Shown here: positions 1-10,677 of the stretch, one piece after another
How the letters are laid out: the number at the start of each line of letters is the position of its first letter
Position numbering within the stretch: the stretch's first letter is position 1
DNA from: Zantedeschia hybrid cultivar
Lineage: Eukaryota; Streptophyta; Magnoliopsida; Alismatales; Araceae
Length of the DNA stretch: 64,000 nt
Reading direction: 5' to 3'
NCBI GenBank assembly: GCA_030544215.1
Contig: JARZZO010000009.1
Location: forward strand, 49,843,129 to 49,907,128
The notes under the pieces: generated by a model
Told to the model about the DNA's origin: nothing
Databases searched by the model: none
Seen by the model: the letters and a program-made list of their open reading frames with translations, nothing else
Position numbers and translations under genes: made by a program

Positions 1-419
1 AGGGCTCGCGGAGTTAACCAGAGACTGGCTAAAACGCGTCGACATCTACGGACGCCTATCAGGTGACATGACGGCCGCTCTGACAAGATTCTGAAACGCG
101 TCGTCCTACGCAGACGCCATTCAGACAACTTGTCAGGGCCGTACTCTGACACACCCAGAGTCGCAGTCTGAAAGGTGTCGACCCACACGGACGCCGTTCA
201 GACGATCTGACAGGGCCGTACTCTCGCGGCCCAAGGTCAGTCCCCGTGGCACCCACGTGGCAGAACCTGAAACGCGTCTGCCACGGTGGACGCCGTTCAG
301 AACGCGTCTCGAGGTCCTGACGCGATTCTACTCAGAACCCCCGCCCCTCACAAGGCTAGAACTACAGGGTCCGACCCAAAAACCGGATCCGAAAGTCTCG
401 ATCCTTACACTTCCCGATT
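1..419 (-). mobile_element. Partial A-family LTR, minus strand (U3 end)
   Basis: Read on the minus strand this stretch begins with TGTAAGGATCGAGACTTTCGG at 419 and matches the start of the other A-family LTRs: GGATCC-rich opening, G-box (CACGTG near 251) and a run of GGCGTC-N10-GACGCC dyads (about 28-61, 91-128, 168-202, 271-303). The rest of the LTR lies outside the window. It abuts a plus-strand A LTR at 420, so an A element appears to have inserted in reverse into an older A LTR. No internal domain is visible. Confidence 0.8.
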
Positions 420-1778
420 AGGCAATTTGGAATAGCGCGGGCCACCATGACGCCGTTTAGGCAGAAATCACCCGATTTAGGTTTTCTGCAAAATTTCAGA
501 TTTTGGTGTGAATGGCGTCTGAGGACGCCGACGCATTTTTAAAAGGCGGCTAACTGTGACGACGCCTTTTTAGGCCATATTCTGAGGCCGAGAATTCATG
601 AACCAGTTTAGGAGACTTGAATGGTGTCGTCTTTGGTCGACGCGATTCAAGCCAGAAGCACACTAATCCATGCTAGTAAAATGTGTTTACACTGCTAGAT
701 AGATGGTTAAAAGCATGTTTTTAGTACACTCGATGTCGATGGACTCTTCATGACCGGATGGCACTACGTTGTGTGTCGTGCGACCGCGGACTTCTCACGT
801 GACCGGATCGCACCGTGCCGTGTTTTGTGTTACTGTGGACCTAGAGTGACAGTTGTAGCGTTTGACACCCTGTGTCGGTGCGGAGGGACACAGTGCTGAC
901 GGGAGCAGTGGCGGGGTGACGCCTAGTGAGAGAGGGTCACCTGGTGAACCCCGGGATTAGCTAGCTTGTACCGGTGTCGGAGTGGTACCTTTGGAGTGTC
1001 ACTCGTGCTGGGGGTAGGAGTAACCACCTGAGCCAGTTGGGCCGGAGTAGCCAGCGTGCTATCCGAGGGGTTGCTGTTTGGTCTCAGCGGGTCGGTGTTT
1101 GCTGGGGGAAGGAGTAACCGCCAAGGTAGCCAGCGTGCTATCCGAGGGGTTATTGTTTGGTCCCAGCGGGTCGTTTTTTCCCACTTTCGGAGACATAGTT
1201 GACGCGTTTTGTCGAGACGCGAGTTGTAGGCTCCTTGGTAGAATGATTCCTGTGATATGCATGTTATATTCCGAACACATGTGGTTTATATCGAGAATTA
1301 AGGGTAATATGTTACAGCTTTACTTACCTTGTTTACTTGCATCTTGGTAATTGCACTTGTGGGTGTGTGAGTGGGTAGTGGGGATCGAAGGATCCCTACT
1401 GAGTCTTTTCGTTGAGACTCACCCCTGCGGTTTTCAGGTGAGGACTCCAGGCAGACTTAGCGTGGAGTGTGCTGTTGTGAGCTGCGCGCTGTCAGTGGTT
1501 GTTCCGGGGTATGCCCCGACGTAGTTGTTCTTTTTATTTCTGGCCTGTATGCTTAATTATTTCTCTTCTGTTGGAGTATGTAATTATTTGCTGTATCGAG
1601 TCGCATTGTAATAACTTTTAATTTCTGCACTTTCCTTTCAATTCAATGCGATGTGAATGTTTAGCTTAGTTTATTATTTATTTCCCATACTTACTTAGAT
1701 CCTGGTTTGGTTCCAAATTAATGATTCGGTACCCATTTAGTAATCGGATCCCCGATTATAGGGTAGTGGGTCGTTACA
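420..1778 (+). mobile_element. 5'-truncated A-family LTR, plus strand
   Basis: From 420 the sequence follows the downstream half of the A LTR and ends with the A terminus (GGTCGTTACA) at 1778. It belongs with the shorter sub-family (compare 45366-47457). A 79-bp tandem duplication of the block containing AGCCAGCGTGCTATCCGAGG lies near 1010-1170, with units starting at 1049 and 1128. The first half of this LTR is cut off by the minus-strand LTR at 1-419. Small reading frames here are not conserved as proteins and I do not call them genes. Confidence 0.75.
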
Positions 1779-2143
1779 CCTTTTCTACTATGGGCACCCC
1801 CTCTGTGGTGGCCACTCCACTCATCTCTCTCTTCTGCCTTCTAGCCAACAAGAAGAGAGAAGAAGAAGAAGAAGAAGAAGAAGGGAAGTTATTCTCTTCG
1901 TTGGAATCTTCTGCAGAGGATCTCGATGTCGAGGAATTAGTGTGGATATGTTTAGAGGGCATATGCTTGTATGCCTCGCTCTCCTCCATGTGGAACCGCG
2001 ATTCTTACGATCATGCTATCACAAGAAAGTAAAAAATCACACCCTTTCCTTGTAGTTTTCTACTGCATTAGGAACAAAGCGATAGGGAGGAATTTTGTAT
2101 AATATTTCCACTACGTTCTCCCTCCTCCCCTCTGATCCTTACA
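1779..2143 (+). mobile_element. 3' end of a copia-type 5' LTR
   Basis: This pyrimidine-rich segment ends in CTTACA at 2143 and is followed, after one G, by a primer-site-like sequence, the same arrangement as in copia element C. Downstream (resuming at 18357) is a leader that matches the leader of element C. I infer the right part of a plus-strand copia 5' LTR; its left part is missing, cut off by the A LTR ending at 1778. A (GAA)n microsatellite occupies about 1851-1883. Confidence 0.5.
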
Positions 2144-2144
2144 G

Positions 2145-2157
2145 TGGTATAAGATTC
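2145..2157 (+). promoter_or_regulatory. Degenerate copia primer-binding site
   Basis: TGGTATAAGATTC lies one base after the LTR end. It keeps the TGGTAT start expected for a site complementary to the 3' end of initiator tRNA-Met (TGGTATCAGAGC in intact elements) but has diverged after six bases. Confidence 0.5.
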
Positions 2158-2171
2158 AAGTTCGCTATATT

Positions 2172-2176
2172 ATTAA
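2172..2176. repeat. Target-site duplication of element A (left)
   Basis: ATTAA directly before the LTR start at 2177. The identical ATTAA follows the element at 18352-18356, which fixes both ends of element A and shows one insertion event into the copia leader. Confidence 0.9.
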
Positions 2177-2347
2177 TGTAAGGACTGAGGTTTCGGATTC
2201 AATATTCGGGTCGGTTTCGGGTCGGATCCCCCCGGTTTGGACCCTGAAGGGTCTTGAGAATTTCTTTTGAAAGACGTATGTCCTTCACGACGCCTTTCAA
2301 ACGGCGTCTTGCTGGGTGGACGCCATTTAGGTCTGTTGCTATTGTGC

Positions 2348-2364
2348 CACGTGGGCGCCACGTG
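2348..2364. promoter_or_regulatory. Paired G-boxes in A LTR (5' copy)
   Basis: Two CACGTG motifs at 2348-2353 and 2359-2364, 11 bp apart start to start, within a CCACGTGGGCGCCACGTGG block. CACGTG is the plant G-box bound by bZIP and bHLH factors. The same pair with the same spacing is at 15933-15949 and, inverted, at 27635-27651, so it is an inherited part of the long A LTR and a likely enhancer. Confidence 0.5.
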
Positions 2365-3920
2365 GGCGGGTTTCGGGCCGCGAGAGTACGGCCCCTGTCT
2401 CGTCGTCTGAACGGCGTCCGTGATGGACGACGCCATTCAGACTGTGACCCTGCGATGTCAGTATACGGTGCCGGTCTTGTCGTCTGAACGGCGTCTGTAG
2501 TGAGCGATGCGGTTCAGAGCTTCTGTCAGTACGGCCCGTCCTGTCATCTGATAGGCGTCTGTCTCGGACAACGCGTTTTACCCTGTTTCGGATTGACCCT
2601 GCGAGCCTTCCTTTCTTTCCCTCATTCTCACCCTCTCACTCTCTCTCCTCGCTCTCTCCACCCCCTTCCGACCCTCTTCTCCCCTTTTCCTTCCTCTTCT
2701 TCCTCTTCCACCACTCCACTACCTCTCTACCTCTCACCACTACCACCACCACTTCCTTCGCGGCGTTCCATTCTCCGAACGGCGGTCGACGTCCCGGCGG
2801 AGTGGCGACGTCCTCGGGGTACCGGCGGCGGTCTGCGGTGCGACGGTTTGGCGGCGCGGAGCAAGGAGGAGTTCAAGAGATCGGTAGGGGGACAAACCGT
2901 GCATGGATTGTGGTTATCTTGCCCGTCATTTACATTGTGAAGCATGATGTGTTTGGGGTAGAATGAGCATGTTAAGAGGGTTTTCTTAGTGGAATGGCCG
3001 TATTTATGAATATGGATTTGTGAGTTTCACATGGTAGTTATGTTTCCCCTTCTTCCTCTTTTGTTTTGGTGTGTTTTTGGGGTATTTTGGGTGGAAAGGG
3101 GGACCCTCGGGTTGAGCTACGGAACCAGGTTTCTGGCACTAAATGACGTCGTGCCTGGACGACGCCATTTATAATGGCGACAGACCAGCACAACGCCATT
3201 TAGGCAGAAATCACTCCGATTGAGGTTTCTGTAAGTTTCAGGTTCTGTTGTGAACGGCGTCTGAGGACAGCGACGCCTTTCTAAAAGGCGGCTTCCCAGG
3301 ACGACGCGTTTTAGGCCAGATTCTGAGGCCGGGTTTAAATGAACCAGTTTAGGGGGCTTGAATGGCGTCGGCCACGAGCGACGCTATTCAAGGCAGAACT
3401 TCATTAACTCTTGCTTTTAACACATGTTTCACTGATAGATAGTTCAACAAATGCATGCTTTGAGTTGTACATCGAGACTGGGAATTTCTGTGTGAGTGGA
3501 ATTATATCATGTGTGTATGCTTATGCGATTGTGGAATCGGAACAGCTGTAGTTTACGTTTGTCACCTTGTGCCGAAGTGGGAGGCCCTTGGTGTCTGTGA
3601 GGCATGGTTGCCGTACCGGTGGGGAAGGGGTACATGTTGTGTTTTCACCTATGGCTGAGGGAAACAGAACCACCTTAAGCCCGTCGGGCCGGAGTAGCCA
3701 GCACGCTATCCAAGGGGTTACTGTTTGGTCTCAGCGGGTCGGAGTTTTCCTACGTGTCGTGGCAGCTTCCGGCGCATTTCCTGCTGTGGAGCTGAGTGTG
3801 GTGCTGTTGTTTTACCCCTTTAGCCACTGGGCCTGATGTGACCTGTGATATCAAGGTTGCGAGTGGTACCCTTCGCCCTTTGGCTTGACGCAGCCCGGGA
3901 GGTTAGGGTTGTGGGTAGTC

Positions 3921-3925
3921 CCTGC
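3921..3925. repeat. Target-site duplication of element B (left)
   Basis: CCTGC before element B; CCTAT follows it at 13322-13326. The related A LTR at 25091-27822 reads CCTGT at this site, so each copy appears to have changed by one transition since insertion. Confidence 0.7.
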
Positions 3926-5379
3926 TGTAGGCGCCCGGAATGTCCCCCCCGTCGCCGCGGCGAGGCTTCGGAATCGAGGGTCCCTCCGTTCGTCTTAGCA
4001 CTGTGGCGATTTAAAGGGGGTTAGAAATTGAAGTGTGATCGCCAGGAGCATTACCTTTCGGTCCCTGTGCTCCGCAGGAGTGTAGGAAGTGATCGCGTGT
4101 TCTGTGGGAGCGGAAGATGGTGGTTTCCCCTTCTCTTCCTCCGACCGGCCAGAGGAGGAGAGCCTGGTACTCTGCACGCGGAAATATGGTAAGGATCCCT
4201 GGAAAGAGAAGACAAACAAAGAAAAGATAGTAACCCGATTAGAACTGTGGTATGTAGAATCTATCCATAAAAATATAAAAACTAACTAGAATTGGAGGGA
4301 GACGCACCGGATGAGTGTTTGGGAGGGAAGGTGACCATATGTTATGGCCACCCACCTCCCGTTTTTTGTTTGAAACCTCTGGGGGTAAATAGGGATTGCT
4401 AAGTCATTCTAGAATGCATGCATGCAGATAAGTGCTAGTGTGTGAAAGGTGAAATGATGTGTTGAAAGTGAAAGAAGAGAAAATAGAAGAGGGTTAAGAA
4501 AACAAGCCCATTTAGAGTGCGAAGGATTCTTCTGAGACTCCTCCCGACCGCTTGCCAACCTCCTCTGAACCTTCCCTCCAAGAAGCCACCTCTTAACCCC
4601 AGGAAATCCTTCCTTCCCCCCCCCCTGCTCGAGAGGATGTGGAGGTTTAAATAGGTGAGGGAAAAAATGGAGAAAATAGGGATCTAAATCCCCGTAAATC
4701 AACCTTCAACCAATGGGGAGTGGTCAAGGGTCGGAGGTAGTGGACGCGGCAGTGGCCGGAGTAGTGGGGATGTGGGCGGCGAGTAGAAGAGATCGTGGGG
4801 AAGACCAGGTCAAGGTGGTAGTTGGGGGAGTGGACGGCCAGCCAACTTGCCTTCTAATCTCGTGGTGGAAGGCGGCCCGGCTGGCCTTCGAAGGGAGTGG
4901 AAGGCAAGGGGTGGCCTTCGAAGGAGGTGGAAGGCAAGGGGTGGCCTTCGAAGGAGGTGGAAGGCAAGGGAGCTGGCCTTCCACGAAAAGGTGGTAAAAA
5001 GTGAAAAAGGTGGCCAAAAGGGTGGAAGTTAAGGTGGCTGGCCTTCGAAGGTGGTGAAAGGCAAGGGGTGGCCTTCGAAGGAGGTGGAAGGCAAGGGGGC
5101 TGGCCTTCCACGAAAAGGTGGTAAAAAGTGAAAAAGGGGGCCAAAAGGTGGAAGGCAAGGTGGCTGGCCTTCCAAGGGGGGTAGAAGGCAAGGGGTGGCC
5201 TTCGAAGGGGGTGGAAGGCGGACTGGCTGGCCTTCCACGAAAAGGTGGCTAGAGTCGGGATTTGGTTAATGGGCTTAATTGTTAGTGGGCTGAGATGGCC
5301 AAATGGGGGGATTTATGATGATGGGCTGATGATGGAGGGGATTTATGACCAAAAGGGTGGTCCAAAATCGGTGTCTACA
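3926..5379 (-). repeat. 3' LTR of element B
   Basis: 1,454-bp LTR, nearly identical to 11848-13321 apart from scattered substitutions and small indels. The TGTAG/CTACA ends are perfect inverted repeats. A 30-bp-period palindromic array occupies about 4880-5240. Confidence 0.88.
4880..5240. repeat. GGAAGGC/GCCTTCC hairpin array in B LTR
   Basis: Repeats of about 30 bp carry GGAAGGC followed by an inverted GCCTTCC, with 8 or 10 bases between the arms, plus the 12-bp GGCCTTCGAAGG. The sister LTR has the same array at about 12830-13190. The repeats read as a Leu-Pro-rich peptide on the minus strand, which I regard as a by-product. Confidence 0.8.
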
Positions 5380-5400
5380 AATGCCCCTCCGGGACACCTG
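5380..5400 (-). promoter_or_regulatory. Polypurine tract of element B
   Basis: On the minus strand the bases before the 3' LTR read CCCGGAGGGGCATT, a purine-rich run directly next to TGTAGACACC. This is the expected plus-strand priming site and fixes the direction of element B. Confidence 0.7.
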
Positions 5401-6201
5401 TTTTGCAGTGGAGTGGAACGGAATGATAAATAGGTGTTCCGAAAATCGAACCAGATTTTGGACAGCCCGAAAAAAGGAATGAGCTATCCCCAGGGATGAT
5501 ATGCGAATGCGGCAAATGCATGAAGGCTGGCTATTTGAGTTGCAAGAGTGGTTTAAGAAAAGGGACAAAGTTCAGTACTAGAGAATCACAGTCCGTGGGA
5601 CCCTCGGGTGCTGGAACCGCGAGGCCTTGGCGTACCAGAATATAGCGATCTGGCCCAAGGGGATCTCGAGCATGAAAGGTGTAGGAGTGTGACTTGAAGA
5701 ACTCTCAACACAACGGGCGCGCGGTGGCCTGGCGCATCATGGGATCGCCAAGTGAGAGAATCTTAAGCACACGTGCTGAAAAAGGAGGAAGGGGTCTTGC
5801 AATTCAAAAGACTAACAAACGTACAACTGCCATAATCACAGATCAGCGATGGGTTAAGCAGAGTGATGAATGATGGTCATTGCCCCTAGGGCGAGGGTGG
5901 ATGCTTATGCAAATGCATGCTGGGTTGAAATTTAGAAAAACAAATCCCTAATGCAATTCCTAATGCAAACAGGAGGGTTTTATTTGGCCAATCGAATAAC
6001 TTGGGGAATATAGACTCCTCATTGTTTTGTTTAAAGAGGAACTCAGAGTCTATACGCCCGAAGCTATTAGTCTCCTGTGTCTTCGATGCTACTTGCTTCA
6101 GGTTCCCTGCAGCTGCAAGAACGCACATCAGTAAAATGTAAATAATCAATGGTCCACAATATCTTAATGACAAGCTACAAGGAAGCGAGGGACCAAGGTC
6201 C

Positions 6202-6285
6202 CTGTCGAGTCGAAGCCAGCACGGAAGATATGGCCATTCTCAAAGTAGAATGCCAATCCGGTTGCTTTCGGCTTCGACTCGACAG
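6202..6285. repeat. Long hairpin with perfect 16-bp arms
   Basis: CTGTCGAGTCGAAGCC at 6202-6217 is perfectly complementary to GGCTTCGACTCGACAG at 6270-6285. The 52-base interior contains a second imperfect hairpin (6232-6240 with 6247-6254). It lies in the non-coding 3' part of element B. Confidence 0.8.
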
Positions 6286-6365
6286 CAAAAGTGTCCACCT
6301 TTTGGACGTAGAATCTTTTCCTGTATGCACAAAATGAGGGGAAAATAGTTAGTAGTATCTGTTTT

Positions 6366-6429
6366 CGGCCCCTTGCCCAAAATAGAGCAACTACCTTTTC
6401 CCTAGCCTTCGCATAGGGTCAAGGGGCCG
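6366..6429. repeat. Second hairpin in element B, 10-bp arms
   Basis: CGGCCCCTTG at 6366-6375 pairs with CAAGGGGCCG at 6420-6429. The interior includes an inner CCCTA/TAGGG hairpin, giving the same nested design as the hairpin 80 bp to its left. Confidence 0.75.
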
Positions 6430-8028
6430 TGTTCAGACAAAAGGAAGAGTATTGAAACTAATGCGACAGGTAAATATGCGAATGCTAGTGGATATTAACA
6501 AGTGGGGTGTGTGATGAAAACATGTTTTTGATTCCGCCTGCCTGGTGACTACCCAAACTTAGGCTGGTTGAATGATGAAAGGGAAATGCGCACTCAACTT
6601 CCCAGGTATCCTAAGCACGCATCTAGATTGATTTGGGCCTCTAGACTCCTCAAACTAACCTTGACCGGTTAAGACTCATACTGATGACAATACCGTCATG
6701 CCATGCTTAGGCTCCCAGCTGCTTCCGACCACTAAGTTTGTCCAAAAAGTTTTCGAGGTAAATGATTTGCCCGACCCGGGTCTCTTTCCTCACAATCTAG
6801 AAGGTATATGATGGAACACCTTGGAACCCTAACGGTCAACCGCGCGACGCTGACCCGGAATCAGACGCCGCCGCACCGATTGGTGACGCGCATGCATTGA
6901 CCTAAGCCCGAAGTTTTCGAGAGTACACATTGAGATTATGGTCAAGAAATTAGTTCACCAGAAACATCGACGTTACTCTTCACCCATTTTAGACTCATGT
7001 GATCATGTGAGTATGTGACGATTTTCGAAAAAACGAGCCATTTTAAAATGATGTTCGTTCTTTAGACAGCTATCTCGTGCTAACCTTGAGGGGGAAAAAG
7101 TGAAGAAATTTTGGAGACAAACTTCACAGGAGGATCGACAAAACCGTTAAAAGGGCGAGCTGTGACAAAACGGACCCCTTTTGACCTCCTAGATGCCCCT
7201 ATTTTGACTTTTCAGGCCTTTATTGGATTTCATGGCCAGGTACGGTCACGACCAGGCTTTTTTCATGATTGCTTGAACCCCTTTTTCTTTTTTGTATTTC
7301 TTTTCCGCTCTTGACATTTTTGGGGTTATTTGATATTCCGCCTGCGGGGACACTGCCCTCTTCACGTGCTCTGGTCTTTTACATTTCAATTTTGGGCCCT
7401 TTTGAGGGGTTACATCTATCGGGTTGTGGAGGAACCGCAATTTGCTGAGCTCGACCATTTAAGGGCGTCAACTGTCCTGATCGGTCGAGAGACGAAGAGC
7501 AAATGTTGCATTTTGACTGTATGCTAAAGACTTGGAACTCATTTTAAGCAGGTTCTCTTTGAAAAACGTGCAGGTGTGTGCATCTCAGGATGATCATAGG
7601 GATCCGTATGAAAGTAAAGTAGACACGTCCAAGGTTCTGGTGGACCAAAGTCTTAGCCAAACCTTAATGTCAACCCAATCTATCATGCAACTAGACCTAG
7701 ACAGGGGATTACATGGCAATCATCAGACAATTGGATTTTGTGTCTTTTCTGATTCTTTGTCATTTTCATTAAAGTATGTACATATTTACAAATATTTTTG
7801 ATGCTTTTTTGGATATTTGATTTTTTGAGATTTTTGATTTTTTGATTTTTTGTTTTTTTTTTTTTTTTTTTTTTTTGCATTAAAGAGTAGAATTTTAAGG
7901 GTAAAATTTCTTCAAATAGACTCCTATCTAAAGGAAAGCTTTTCAACAATTTTCAAATATTTACACTTATTTGCTAACTAGAAATGAAAGAACTTACTTA
8001 CCTCTACAACTTGTAGATGAAGAGGAAG

Positions 8029-10677
8029 CTATCCAATCCCTAAGCGATTATGCACAAGACTCAGGGAGTGAGTCAGACATGTTGCAAAGGTGGGTCCTTG
8101 AGACACAGACCCAATGATGGCAGAATTGCCCCAGGAGTGTGCTACGACCGGTGATAAAAGCCTGAGAAGGGCATGTGTATAGAATAGGAAGGGAATGAGA
8201 GCGGTGGGTACCGGTTCATCCCTCACTAAGGAGGCTCCTTCTCGTCGAGTGGTTGATTCATAGAACAACAGCTGTGTAGAGAAATCTTCTGCATCTTCTC
8301 TTTGAGCTTCAGTGCTTGTTTCCTTCAACTCATCCTCAAGATAGTGTATCTTGAGTACCTCTTGACTTTCCTTCACAAAGTGATCCCAGTGACTCCATTT
8401 TCCTGATCCTTCAGTTGGTTTGGTTAGTATGTAACCCAATTTGAATCCTCCACTGGTCGGATTTTCAAAGATAGGTTCTTGAATTCCCTGCTCTTCTTTG
8501 CCTAATCCAGATCCCGAACAACACCCCATTTTGTCCATAAGCTGCCAACCTATGCTAGGTTGGGACTTGAGCTGAGAGTCAACCGATGAAAGGATGAGTT
8601 CTGCCCCTTTTCCAGAAGTGATCATGGATGGAATTTGTTCAGTCGAGAGTGGTTCCAAAGACTCAAGACAGGGAGTTCTCTGCATCTTGACAATCTTCCC
8701 ATTGTATGGGAATTTATAGCACTGATGATTAGTGGAGGGCACTCCCAGGGTCTGGTCCATCCAAGGCCTTCTCAGAACGACGTTGTATATGGGCTTGACA
8801 TTAAGGATGTAAAATTCCAAGATCATGGCCACTGGGCCAATTTCCAGTTTCCTATTAGCTGGTCTTTGAGAATGATCACAGGTCGAGACCATCATGGAAG
8901 TGGACTCAATCTCTTCTGGATCAATCCCTATTTTCTTGGGGGTCTTGAGTCGACAGACATTGATTGATGCCCCAGTATCCAACAGGATGGAGTCCAATGA
9001 GTGACCCTTGAGTGTTGGAGTCAAGCGTGAGGGAAGGGATCGGCACTCAGAGGGAGCCAGATCCTTATCTGTGAAGGATATTGTAGGTGTCCGGGTGGCT
9101 GAGAAAATGACATTTGTGAGCCCCCTGATAGGAAGATCTTCATTGAGTGTAATTCGCTGGGGGAACTTGAACAATGTCTCCCTTTGTGTAGGAGATCTCC
9201 TAATCAACTCTAGGACTGGCATCTTGGTGGGACTTTTCTCTAGATGTTGTAGGATGTCATACTTGGATTGAATAATCTTTTTAGACAGATCTGAATCCTC
9301 TTGAGAGTCCAAGGGTTGACTTGTTGGTGGAATGATGCGATTTCTCAGTGTAACACCAATCGGACTGGGGCCCACTGCCTGATCTGACTTTAGTGGTTGA
9401 ACTGGTGGGAAATTCATTAGGCAGAATTGGGTTACCGGACCTGGCTTTGGTGTTGGACACAAGATGGATGGAGGAGGTTCTCTGATTGAAATTGGAGGAA
9501 CTTGGACCAGAGTAACTGGGTTGATGGTTGTTGGTTGTTCCCTAGGTCGTATCAAGACCAAAGGTTTGTCTTGGATGATAGTGGAGACTCCTTGCAACGG
9601 CTCTCTAGGTTTGGTCATCCTAGTGGGGCACTCATGCCATATCCCAACCTCTTCATACTCCCAGTACTGTCCTCTATGATCGACATTTGGTTCCAAATTT
9701 TTGACAAGGGTGCTCACCCTTTCTAGAGAGCTAGATGGATCAAGGGCTACCTGATGAGAGGGCGGAGGGCTCTTGACTTCCAAGATTTCAGTAGCCTCTT
9801 TCATGTGCCCCCAATTGATCTTGGCACTGGAGAAAGGGGGAACTGCTGAATATGATTTCTGATTGGATTGGTTGTCTGATCTGGACATAGGACTAGGTGA
9901 CCTTAAGGGCTGCCCCAAGGCACTCACCTGTTCATTGATTGTCACTTCCTCTATTGGTGGAGTCCTCTTACTTCTGTTCTGATTTTCAAAGAAGGATGGC
10001 AAAGTGGAACCCCATATCTGAGATTGAACTACCCGAGCTCGATTATAAAGTTGTGCGAATGTGTGAAATTCGCTCAGCATGAGGATAGACCGAAGCTGCG
10101 GGGTAGTGTTGTTGACCAACATGGTGATAGCTTGAGATTCGGGGATTTCCACTTCCCCCCTAGAGGCCATTACCCTCCACCTGTTGGCGAAACACGTGAA
10201 CTCCTCTTCAGGCTTCATCTTCTCCATCACAAGATCAAACAAGGTGGGAGGCATGGTTGTCATATAACTAAACTGAGTGATGAATTTCTCGGAGACCATA
10301 TCAAAATTGATTAGGTCTGTGGCGGGCAAGGAAGAAAACCATCTTAAGGCCTCACCTTCTAAGGATTTCTGGAACAGATGGACAAAGAGGACTCTGTCGT
10401 AGAGCCATTGATGGGAATCCATGAGGAAACTTGACAGGTGATCATGAGGGTCAGAGGTGCCATCATATTTTCTGTACTCGGGAGCTTTGAATCCTGGTGG
10501 AAAGTAGGCCGGAGGGAGCTTACAATAGCTCGAGAGAGAGTGTGGTTGTTTCAGGGTAAGTTTCTCGGCCATGAACTTAGAGCACACAGGTTTCAACCTC
10601 ACTTTTATAGATGAATTCTTTCTGCTCAGGAGGAGGTGTAGTTGGAGAGACTGGAATCGGCATGACAGGTGGAGCAA
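8029..10677 (-). CDS. Gag-protease polyprotein with G-patch (element B)
   Basis: An 882-codon open frame. Residues about 50-240 form a retrotransposon gag domain (APEYRKYDGTSDPHDHL, EGEALRWFSSL, FANRW). Around residue 567 is an aspartic protease active site, LLDTGAS, followed by the usual flap and PWMDQ region. Residues about 710-733 form a G-patch (GWQLMDKMG...GLGKEEQG), an RNA-binding glycine motif known in some retroviral and plant Tat-type proteins. It would package element RNA and mature the polyprotein in cytoplasmic particles. No pol follows. The natural gag start lies upstream in another frame (10577-11041), so the first ~45 residues are probably not native. It is unusually intact for this window. 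Confidence 0.8.
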   Translation of the reverse strand: MLHLSCRFQSLQLHLLLSRKNSSIKVRLKPVCSKFMAEKLTLKQPHSLSSYCKLPPAYFPPGFKAPEYRKYDGTSDPHDHLSSFLMDSHQWLYDRVLFVHLFQKSLEGEALRWFSSLPATDLINFDMVSEKFITQFSYMTTMPPTLFDLVMEKMKPEEEFTCFANRWRVMASRGEVEIPESQAITMLVNNTTPQLRSILMLSEFHTFAQLYNRARVVQSQIWGSTLPSFFENQNRSKRTPPIEEVTINEQVSALGQPLRSPSPMSRSDNQSNQKSYSAVPPFSSAKINWGHMKEATEILEVKSPPPSHQVALDPSSSLERVSTLVKNLEPNVDHRGQYWEYEEVGIWHECPTRMTKPREPLQGVSTIIQDKPLVLIRPREQPTTINPVTLVQVPPISIREPPPSILCPTPKPGPVTQFCLMNFPPVQPLKSDQAVGPSPIGVTLRNRIIPPTSQPLDSQEDSDLSKKIIQSKYDILQHLEKSPTKMPVLELIRRSPTQRETLFKFPQRITLNEDLPIRGLTNVIFSATRTPTISFTDKDLAPSECRSLPSRLTPTLKGHSLDSILLDTGASINVCRLKTPKKIGIDPEEIESTSMMVSTCDHSQRPANRKLEIGPVAMILEFYILNVKPIYNVVLRRPWMDQTLGVPSTNHQCYKFPYNGKIVKMQRTPCLESLEPLSTEQIPSMITSGKGAELILSSVDSQLKSQPSIGWQLMDKMGCCSGSGLGKEEQGIQEPIFENPTSGGFKLGYILTKPTEGSGKWSHWDHFVKESQEVLKIHYLEDELKETSTEAQREDAEDFSTQLLFYESTTRREGASLVRDEPVPTALIPFLFYTHALLRLLSPVVAHSWGNSAIIGSVSQGPTFATCLTHSLSLVHNRLGIG

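Larger units (their letters stand above)
5401..8028 (-). other. Non-coding 3' region of element B
   Basis: About 2.6 kb between the end of the gag-pro frame and the polypurine tract. Only short unrelated frames are present; the largest, at 5886-6173 on the minus strand, has two hydrophobic stretches but no recognisable family. The region replaces the pol genes an autonomous Tat/Ogre element would have. It contains two strong hairpins (6202-6285, 6366-6429) and a poly-T run near 7849-7876. Confidence 0.6.

Noticed and set aside
2500..2940. 146-codon plus-strand frame, with a similar one at 16082-16500
   Set aside because: Lies in LTR sequence over a pyrimidine-rich block; the frame is not kept between the two LTR copies and has no domain.
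4847..5238. Repeat-containing Leu/Pro-rich proteins on the minus strand of the B LTR
   Set aside because: They arise from the 30-bp palindromic repeats, are open in several frames at once, and lie within an LTR.
5886..6173. 95-codon minus-strand frame with hydrophobic stretches as a membrane protein gene
   Set aside because: No known family, and it sits in the non-coding 3' part of element B; chance frame more likely.
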